The notes under the pieces are model-generated. The model was given only the letters and a program-made list of their open reading frames with translations, was not told the DNA's origin and searched no databases. A stretch of DNA of 64,000 nucleotides from Istiophorus platypterus (taxonomy: Eukaryota > Chordata > Actinopteri > Istiophoriformes > Istiophoridae): assembly GCA_016859345.1 (NCBI GenBank), contig CM029126.1:2277001-2341000 (forward strand). Direction: 5' to 3'. Both the position numbers and the translations under genes were made by a program. Shown here in pieces: positions 55,124-64,000 of the stretch (position 1 is the first letter of the stretch; each line of letters begins with the position of its first letter).

Positions 55124-58100
55124 ACAAAGTTAATAACGAATGAAATGTTTCTTTAAATATCAATTTCATGCCAATTGTCAATGAATATAGGAATTTAACA
55201 GTCACGAGTGAATTTCATGCGTCCGGACTGTTGGGGGACTTCCAGAGGACCGACTGAAAAACGGTGAAAATCAAAGCAGCAGAGATTTAGTCCCTTTCAT
55301 GAATATGGGCCGTTCACCTCCCAAAAAATGCTTGGTAGTATCGCATTTCGGGCTTTTCCTTTTTTCTTCGCCGCCGTTGTACAGACGTCTCCTCCGGTGT
55401 CTTCCTTCGTTTTTGCTTCGCAGGAATTTCATCAAAAACTAAAAATGCTGTTCGACATCTCACAGCTCCAACTCTGTCAAGATCCGCTCAGTTTCGGTCT
55501 CCGTTGTTTCGAAGTGACGCCAACAAACACTTTCTCAACTGCCCAAGTCTTTCAAACTCAACAGCCCCAAAAGCTTCCTGTTAAAAAACTTGTAGTAGAG
55601 CCCAAGGCCGAGCCAAATTAATTTTCTCAGACTTGACTAAGCTCATCCGGAGGCTGAGGAGACATTATATGACTGTTTTCATTGGCCGAGTCGAATTAGC
55701 CACGACGAGCAAACTGGTTTTGACAACTATAATGTGGAAATGACAACATTTCATTGGGCTTGATTTTGGCCCAACATGACTAACTCTTTTGAGGGACACT
55801 TTCACCTCTGTTCCTCCAGTTGATCTATGATTTGGTCAGTTTTGTAAGACCAACTCCCAACAATGGTGTCCAAATGGTGGTTGTGTAACACCCTAAGGTC
55901 GGGGTTGACCAATCACAGATGTTTATTTTTCCAAACAAAAAATTCAAAATATCTCTGAGAGTTTGTGGCCCTCGGATGCGGGGACTTTTTTTTTTTTCTT
56001 CTTTTTCAGGGTTGAAAATATTGCCAGAGTTGTAAAGTACGTTCCTCTGGTGGACAAAGGGGGTAAAGTTCCTGAGATCTTGAAAAAAAAAAAAAAAGTT
56101 CAAGACTTCCAGGAAAAGATCCTGTGGGTGGATAAGGGGGCTACAGCGTACTGAAAATAGGAAAGAAAACAACCGAGAGGCTGGTAATTTTCTAAGGGTT
56201 GATAGATGGAGGGATGGCAGTGGTGGGAAAGAGGAGAAAACGGGAGGAAAGGAAGCAGAAGGTGAAAGTTAAAAGAGCCGATGAAAGAAGATAATAGAGA
56301 CCATAAGAAAGAGATTGGGAGAGAGTTAGGGGAAGAGGAAATGGAGATTTGAAACGAGTTAAAAAAAGAAACCAACAGGGAGAAAAAAAAAGAAACTGAT
56401 AAGGGGTGAGTGATGGAGAGAAAGAGAAACCAAAGGACGGAAGTGGGCAAAAATGATGAGAGGAAAGGTGAAGGAAAACGAAGAAAGGAGAGGAGAGGAG
56501 AATAAAGGAATAAAGGTGGATTTAGAGCTTTGTTTAAAAAAAAAAGGATATAGGGACGAGGGGATAAAAAGAGACAGAAGCCGAGGGGGTGAAGTGAAAA
56601 TATTTGAGTGACTGAGAAGCAGCAACAGAGAAATTGGGAAAGAAGAGCGTTTTCTGCGGCGATGAAACTCTATCTGCAGCGCTGCTGAATGTACACAGAG
56701 CGGAGGCCGCTGCCAAGCCAAACAGCGGCGGCTCAGCCTCAGCGCCGTTACCCAATCCGCGGGAGACCCGGCCCCCGGGGGCCGGAGGAAAAGAAAAGAG
56801 AAGAAAAACATGGGGCCAAACAATCACTTCAAAAGCCGTCAAGAGCGAGTCCCGCTCACTGACGTGACAAGTGTTAGCTCGGTTCCTACGCTTTGTCCGA
56901 AATGTAGGAACCGCGCTGCGTCGGAGAGGCGACGGGAGGTCGGAACTTCAGACTTTCGCTACTGGGGTGGGGTGTGGGTCCTTAATTCAAAGAGGAGAAC
57001 TTTGGGAAAAATGCTAGAATAACAAGGTTTTTATGCAATGTGAAGCCAGCGCCCTGTGTTTTTCCGACCAAACCCTTACGTCAACCGGACAGGATTCGCC
57101 AAAAAGCAGCGGTTTCATCAAATTCTACTGAGGTTAGTTATCAGGTTGATAATGGGTCAACAGGAACCAGGTAACGGCACAAAAAACAAATCAGACAGGT
57201 CCGGAAGCAGGAGCAGTTAGACGACCCGACAGGTGTTGTCCAGATCAAACTGAAAGTGAGCGCGCCTGTCGGGTTATGAACCCGGAAAACTCTGTGTCGC
57301 CGCTAGAAGTAAGCGCAGCAGGTTAAAGCTGATTCACAAAGCGGGTCCATGAATGGAGATCGATGTTCAGGTCATAATGTAACGGTTTGTCTTCGTATTC
57401 TCCTCTGAAACTGGTGGTTTGTTTCCGTCTGATCGTCTGACTGCTCGTTTTTTTGTTTCGCCTCCGTAACGTCTCTGCGTTTCCAGAATCCTGGCGATTA
57501 ACTTGGTGAGTACGATGTTTTTAATCTTCGCCAAAAACCACACTGACAAGATCCAGGTTGTAATAAACTAGAATTCTACTTGCTGAGATTTTTATTTGAT
57601 TTTTACCCGATGAACTGTGAATCTCTGACATCCAGTGAGGAAGGGAACTTTGAATCCAGATGAAATCTTGTGATCATTGGTAATTTTTCACTTTATAGGA
57701 TCAGAATCTACCATCATAGCACAAATCTGTCCCAGCTCTAATTTACTTACAGGAGGAAGATGATCCAGCGCAGAACTCTGAGGGAAAAATGACTTTCAGT
57801 CCGGAGCAGGGTTGAACTTGTTTGAGGACGTCGTCTGGTAGAAATCAGCAGGTGGTTTCTTCTGTAGCTATTTGAATAAAAATCACAATGGAGGATAATG
57901 CAGGTGAGACCGATGTTTTCTGAAATCGTCATCTTCATCCAGTCTAACAGAAGAAACGAACGTATGAGGAAACGTGTTTTTTTTCCCCCAAACAGCTGCA
58001 ACAATACACAAAATGACCACAGAGCACAAAAAGATTACTTCCAGTAGATTACTTTTATTGCTAAATATTTCATAAATAACGTTGATTTCATTCTCAAACT

Positions 58101-60217
58101 TCCTCCTCTGTGGGCTGCACACTATCGAGCCAGTTACCAGTTATCCTGAAGTGCAGAGCATTTCCCTTCAGAGTAAACTGTGGCTAAAAAAAAGGGGAAA
58201 AAAGACAAAAGAAGGCTCGGAACTGGAGCCCGGTTCACCTGAACAGCTAATACAACAGTACAAAACCTACGCTATATTACAAACATTCATAGTATAGTGA
58301 TACGGTTCACACGTGGTACCTCGTGTCCAGCGGGAACCTCGGTTAGAGACGAGCCGATGCTCGTTCAAGCTCATCCCTTTTTATATGCGCTAAGTGCTCA
58401 GAACGTTTTAAAATCTAAGAAATGGCCGGAAGAGAGTTTCCCAGTGGACCGAGGGGCCGACGCTGGGACTGTCACTGGTTCGACTGGCACGGCATCTATG
58501 GCTGAAATATCGAGCTTAAAGTCTGGCAGAAATACAGCTCAGAGCTAACCGAACGCACGCGCGTGTGTGTGTGTATCTGTGTCCAACTTCTTACGTTATA
58601 ATGGAAAAATTAACATTTTGTAAGTTTGTAATCCAGTGTGTCCAATATCACCGTTATATGGTTTGTAAAGCTGCCGACCGAGGACGCTTTGTGTGACTCA
58701 TCTCACTTCTCTACCGTCATTTTCTGTTATTCCTTTTTAAATTTCTTGCTTTATCTCAAACTTCACTAATAAAGTTTTCTTCACATATATCATGTATAAT
58801 TCAACTTTTAAACTCCACCGTAAACTTGCAGATCTGTAAAGTAAAACCTATTTTTTTTTAATCATGATTTTATTACACGGCTGTTTCACCCAAACATACA
58901 ACCTACGTTTCTGTTACATCCGTCTCCTGGTATCCAACCATGCAGGTATTTTTAGTTGTATTTGTTCAGGATTTCTTCCACAAGTAAAACAAAAATACTT
59001 TTAACCTCGACTGATCTTTCTAAAAAAAAAGAATGCATCCCCAATAAACTAGATAATCCACAGGACAGACAGTTTTCATTGGAACTACTTTCTAGAGGAG
59101 AAACTGTCGCTAACAGATCTGTTAAAGGATGGACACTATTGCTGTAAAGACATGATGTTGTCGAAACTTTTAAATGTAATTTTTCAACGCCACCACAAAC
59201 AAAACCGTGTTGTTTGGAGGCAGAAATCCGAAACTAACACCTCAAAACTAGGGCTCCATCTCAGGGCTAATAGAGCCGACGTGAAACCCGGCTTTCTGTC
59301 TGATCTACATATATATTTTTTGATACCTGACCTCTCCAATAAAGTCAATTTTTTTTAATTTTTCAGAAACGAGACTCTTTTTCTCATATATTACAAGTTG
59401 TCTAAACACAATCGGCCGTAGAAGACTTGGTAAATTAGCAAATATCAGTTGAAATAACAAGTTAAACTGTAAATCTGATCGTTTGACGCCAACTTTCAGT
59501 GCTTCGTACGGTGCTCGACATGCGCACAGAGACCCCCCCAAACGGCGAGCAATGCGAAAAAAACAAGAAAACATGTTTCCTCCTCGTAATTTGTGTGTTT
59601 GATGCCGCTGAGAGACTCTGTTCTTCCTCGGTTCTTTCTCTGGCACAGGTGACGGATGCCTGACGGTCACGCGTCACATCGTATGGAGCTGGTCAAAGGT
59701 GCTGCTGATACACAAGGGCCCAGGACTGAGGGAATGTCCAGCTTCTGCTTCGTGATGTTCCTGCTGCCCCCGTTGGTTTCCACCATACAAAAAAAATGTC
59801 TTGGGTTCAAACCTGTCTGCCCCCACGTTTGTGTCCATCAGTGGACACTTGTCCTTGAGTGTCCCAGGATTTAAAAACTCAGGAGGAGCTCGGGGGGTTG
59901 GCGGTGGAGGTGGCTGCAGGATGTGGCCTTGATTTATCCCCCGGAAGCAGCGGGGCAGCGGGAAGTGGCGGGGTGGCGTTTTATTCTTAGCGGCGGGGCG
60001 GGGGAGGCTCCGGCGAGGCCCGGTGCCACGCGAGGGGGCGAGAGGGCGGGAGGGCGGGGTCTTACATCACATCCAGAAGTAAGCGTGGGCCGGGGCTGGC
60101 GGTTTGGGGCCTGACCGGGATTAGGGAGACGCAGGGCTGTGGGTTCTCGACTGCTGCCGCCGCTGCCGCCACTGAGGCTTGACGGAGGAGACGGGGAGGA
60201 AGGAGAGAGTCAGCTAA

Positions 60218-60324
60218 ATGTGTGAGGAGGAGGAGGAGGAGGAGGAGGAGGAGAGGGACTCTGCCTTTGTCCTCAACCTCGCTCTCCCTGGGCTCAGGCC
60301 TCACCACAGTCCGTCAGTGCACAC

Positions 60325-60384
<60 letters not shown>

Positions 60385-60422
60385 CAACCAAAAACTGCTG
60401 GATGTGGTGTGGTTCAGCAGCA

Positions 60423-60460
<38 letters not shown>
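60218..60460. repeat. (GAG)n, (CA)n and (TG)n arrays
   Basis: GAG units at about 60222-60252, CA at 60331-60380 and TG at 60424-60460. The CA and TG arms are inverted relative to each other, 43 bases apart. Confidence 0.93.
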
Positions 60461-60462
<2 letters not shown>

Positions 60463-60780
60463 GTCAGCCATTGCCAGACGATGCAAATTTGAGTCTGGGA
60501 GGAAATTACTTTGCTACTGAGATATGTGACCTCGGCTTCGTATAGTTACGCGTAAATATATATCCAGGCTTCATATGTGAATGTTCATGAGTGTGTACAC
60601 GTATGCGTTGCTGAATTATGGCCTCGTACGTGTTTATATGTACACTGTATATATGCGCATGTATTTTTATGTGTGTACGTGTGTGTGAGGATGATGTTTG
60701 GACGTGTATCCCGTGTTGTGTTTATGTGTGTGTCTGGCGTCTGATGCACATCCCGTTCGGCTCGTATTGCACCGACTCTG

Positions 60781-61139
60781 TCAGCCGTCGCCAGCCTCCG
60801 TCTCCTTCTTCTTCTCTTTCACTTTTACTGAAGACTTCCTGGACACCTTCTTGTCCCCCGTCTCCTTGCCGGCCTCTCTCCCCTCCTTGTCTTTGTCCTT
60901 CTTCTCCCTGGACGACTCCTTCTTCTCCTTGGAGGAGGACGATTCCTTCTTGGACTCTTTCTTCGCCTCCTCCTTGGCCTCTTTGCTCGAATCCTTCTTT
61001 GACTCCTTCTTCTCCCTGGACGACTCCTTCTTTTCCTTTTTCGCTTCCTTGGCTGGCTCCTCTGGGCGTGCCGCTTCCTCCTTCACCGTGGCCTCTGACG
61101 GCTCCTTGGACACCTCTTTCTTCTCTTTGGATTCTTTAT
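60781..61139 (-). CDS. Terminal exon of unidentified Lys/Glu-rich protein (partial)
   Basis: A minus-strand open frame of 118 codons to a TGA, opening after a strong acceptor (a T/C-rich tract, then TCTGGCTCAG). Entry phase 1 gives DKESKEKKEVSKEPSEATVK. The rest is almost entirely K, E, S, D and A in SKEKKESSREKK-type blocks with near-repeats (KKESSREKK occurs twice), ending VKVKEKKKETEAGDG. The composition suggests a disordered, charged, possibly coiled tail, as seen in KEKE-motif proteins. I do not recognise the gene; the upstream exons would lie beyond 61140 and were not found. Simple purine-rich repeat DNA that happens to be open is the alternative, but the acceptor and the clean stop argue for an exon. 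Confidence 0.5.
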
Positions 61140-62164
61140 CTGAGCCAGAAAAGAGAAAGGAAGAACATTAATACTTGCACTGAATTATCTTGTTTCTTTT
61201 TTCACACAGTGCATCAATCATATAGCATTGACAGGATCGGAACAGCCCCAAAGACTCAGCTTCTTAAACCTCCTGCTCTCCGCAGTCACAACGCTGTGAA
61301 AAAATGAGCCAAACGCCAGCTTTTATTTGAGCTGTGTGATTGGCTGCAATGTTGATCAAACTGAACTAAATTATAGTTTTCGAAAAGCTTGGATTCGTCC
61401 CTCGACACAAAAGCATGAGGCTGAAGTTTTCACCGTTTTCCACCTGTGACAGATGCCAGACGTAGCGCCAAAGATTTGAGCTGATGTTTAAAACTTGAAC
61501 ACAGTAGTTATTAGTTCTTTTATTTTAGGTACTTAAGAGTTGGACATTAAAGCCAGAAAAACTTTAAAAACGCATGTTTCCCTCTATTTACACTAATCCA
61601 ACCTTTTTTTTCCCTCACCAAAAGACTGAGCTTTTTGAAACTAGTCACCAGTTAACGAATCCTCAAAACTTTTTGTGAAGGAGATGAAGAAACGCTGTGT
61701 TGCCTTCAATTACGTCTGTGATCATTCATTTGAGATTAATTTTTAATGTCAGTATAGCCAGTCACACTAAAGATCCATAAGTCGTCAGTGGATGAGTGAA
61801 TGAGTGTGTATGAAAACTTTGTGTTGTCAGGCATCGTGTGGACTCCCAGACTCCCAGGCTGGGGGGGGGTTAAGCAACGGGACAAATTGAGTGACAACGG
61901 CACCTGTCGCATGACAAAGAGCCCCCACTTAACCAAAGTACCCCACCCCCCAACCCCACATACACACACACGAGAGCCTCCCCGCTGCCACTCCTGTCAA
62001 ACACAAACACACACATTCTGCAGCCCCCGCCTCCTCCAGATTGGACTGGCTCTCTGATAAGATGATAACGGGGGCCGTTGTCTGCCAACAATGAGACGAG
62101 CGTCTTATCTCCATGAGAACAGAGAGGGTTTAGAGACTGGAGACTACAGCCTGGTATCTCACCC

Positions 62165-62201
<37 letters not shown>

Positions 62202-62335
62202 CTGTAGTACAAGAGGTGTCTGCATGTATCTGCCTTTGCTTGTATGTGGAGACTACAGATTGCTCCATAAAAAGTGTGTGTGTGTGTTCAGACTCCAACG
62301 AGGAGCTATAATCAGACGGCTCATCGTCTAGGGCT

Positions 62336-62369
<34 letters not shown>

Positions 62370-64000
62370 CGAGTGTGTGTATGTGTTGTGTGTGCGTGGC
62401 AGGCAGACGGTGCCATAAACTCTCCTGATCTGTGTAATGAAAATGTGACGGAGATTTTCATTTCTCTAACGAGGTTTCGACACGTGTGCCGCATCCAAGT
62501 GTTCGTGTTGCCGAGTGACCAAACTCACACCTGACTTTCATTTAGCTTTTTTCTAGATGAGTCTGTATCGCTGCTCTTGGCAAAGATTTAACACTTGATC
62601 TGAGCTGATAAATACTAAAACGAGGATGGAAAAAGGGGGGAAATATTTGAATTTGTTCTTAATCACTAGAATCCATAGCTTCGGGTGTGTAAAGCTGATG
62701 TTCCAGAGTCAGATTTAAGTTGTTTTGTGTCCTGGGTTTCTCTGCCTGCTCACATGGGACATCAACTGAAATTACAGGTAAAAAATCAAGGACCATGGCA
62801 TCCAACCAATCGTGTTTCCCTGCCCTCAAAATCTTGCCCCCCCCCATCCCCCATGGGGCAGTTGACTCCAAATAAGCTTTCTTACCCTCAAGACTCTACA
62901 GCAAAAACGGGCAGGAGTTAAATACATACACGGTTTTACAGATGAACACAAGAATGCAAACTCACTCGCACACTTTCACGCAACAACAAACAACAAATGT
63001 ATCTGCACATACAGAACAAGTGAGAACAAGTAGTTTGCGAGCACAAACACACAAACAGGCGTCCGCAAACTGCCCGCGTAAAAAGGGTAAATTTACACGT
63101 TGACATGCAAACGCTCCCTCTGCCTTTTTTACTCTGTGGCCCCGAAGGTTTTTACAGTCGGACATGAGAGGAAGGCTGGCTGAGGGTGTGTCGGTATCTC
63201 GGCAGTAAAGCTGTAAAAAAAGAAAAAATAAATAAAATAGGAGAGGAATAGTTAAGACGTGTACATGTCTGGCTTCGGTGTGTGTGTCTGTGTGTGTGTT
63301 CAAGAGGCAGTGACAATATGTGCGAATCAGTGCTCCTACCATGTGTGTGTGTGGTTGTTGGTTATCACGACATTAGTGTAGGTGAATGGGTTAATCCTGT
63401 AGCGACAGTCTAATCCTGACTGGATGCTAACCGTCTGGTCACAACTAAACACACACACACACACACACACGCCTCTGTCTGCACATCACTCCTCAGCAGC
63501 TGCGGTAACAGATACCAGGAGTCTGTGTGTGTGTGTGTGTGCGCATTATGAGTGTATATATGCTAAATGTATATTGACATATGCAAGTTGAAAGAGGCCT
63601 TTGACTGAATTACAGTTGTTGTCCTATAAACTGATGGTCTGATAGATCAATAGCCAACTATGGCAAACTGATGTGATGGAAAATATCTTTTAGATTTGAG
63701 GCTCCAATTTTATTGTTGACTTCTGAAAATAAAATAACCTAAATTTCTTTAATAAGTTGGAGCTTCAGCACAAAATGTCCGATGTGGGCATCTTCTATAC
63801 ATCACCTCTCCTTGTGACTGCATCAGTATCTTTACCAGTACGAGACAGAATTTAGCCGAAACTTCCTGGTTTGAAACTGATCCTGGTGCTGGTACGATCC
63901 GACGCCAAGGTCAACCTGACACGGTCCCTGGTCAGATCAACACTGGTGGCGATTCAGAGGCCGTGGTCGCCAACGTGCTCCGCTCCGACGGCCATTTTGG
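61140..64000. other. Right edge, probable intron or intergenic DNA
   Basis: If the Lys/Glu-rich exon is real, this is its upstream intron on the minus strand. It holds short TG/GA arrays (62166-62205, 62339-62367 and 63448-63470) and a G-run at 61861-61870. A minus-strand acceptor-like site at about 63210 leads into a short open stretch (LYCRDTDTPSASLPLMSD), but I find no matching donor or family. No other gene is seen. Confidence 0.5.

Larger units (their letters stand above)
46791..60780. other. Intergenic region upstream of BMPER, no convincing gene
   Basis: About 14 kb with no gene I can support. It contains a TG/GA repeat (47067-47115), a MITE (47573-47763), TG and CA arrays (48884-49004), a SINE-like repeat (52150-52400), a dead Tc1-like element (52490-53160), a TG array (55091-55120), a purine-rich stretch (56170-56640), a GC-rich stretch (59880-60200) and further CA/TG arrays (60331-60460). 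A plus-strand open frame with ATG at 55328-55621 (97 codons) has no recognised domain. Confidence 0.65.

Noticed and set aside
55328..55621. Plus-strand ATG frame of 97 codons
   Set aside because: No domain, signal peptide or splice context I can support; the sequence does not resemble any family I know.
62962..63342. Possible minus-strand exon after a TTTTTTACAG acceptor (LYCRDTDTPSASLPLMSD)
   Set aside because: No donor with a consistent phase and no family match; it also cannot be linked by evidence to the Lys/Glu-rich exon downstream.

Overview
The window is nuclear DNA of a vertebrate, almost certainly a ray-finned (probably percomorph) fish. Evidence: small phase-consistent exons with GT-AG introns, compact housekeeping genes, many long CA/TG microsatellites, Tc1/mariner-type debris and a teleost-type short interspersed repeat. 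There are no bacterial operons, CRISPR arrays, phage genes, rRNA genes or convincing tRNA genes.

Layout. (1) 3437-6538, minus: METTL6 (tRNA 3-methylcytidine methyltransferase), five coding exons, complete at 305 aa. (2) 6539-7159: a 621-bp head-to-head intergenic region that must serve as promoter for both neighbours. (3) 7160-10827, plus: EAF1 (ELL-associated elongation factor), six coding exons, complete at 259 aa, with a probable 2.9-kb 3' UTR. (4) 15284-46049, minus and convergent with EAF1: BMPER/crossveinless-2, a secreted BMP-binding regulator with five VWC domains, a VWD domain, a C8 region and a TIL-like module, spread over about 31 kb. Fourteen exons are clear, with phases that fit end to end, including a short signal-peptide exon in a CpG-rich region. 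Two expected exons are not intact: the first half of the third VWC (only a poor candidate near 27.0 kb) and a VWD exon near 18.0 kb that is recognisable but carries several small indels and no usable donor. Both lie in introns holding unusual G-rich tandem arrays. (5) 46.1-60.7 kb: no convincing gene; repeats, a Tc1-type MITE at 47.6 kb, a tRNA-SINE-like repeat at 52.2 kb and a dead Tc1-like transposase copy at 52.5-53.2 kb. (6) 60781-61139, minus: a probable terminal coding exon of an unidentified lysine/glutamate-rich protein whose other exons lie beyond or unseen.

The genes do not form one pathway. METTL6 and EAF1 are a conserved divergent housekeeping pair (tRNA modification; transcription elongation). 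BMPER is a developmental gene with large introns. The most striking non-gene structure is a 1.46-kb, nearly perfect 9-bp homopurine array (25071-26533, about 162 copies, one substitution) inside a BMPER intron. I found no clear previously undescribed system. The items most worth a check are the two damaged BMPER exons and the tandem arrays near them.
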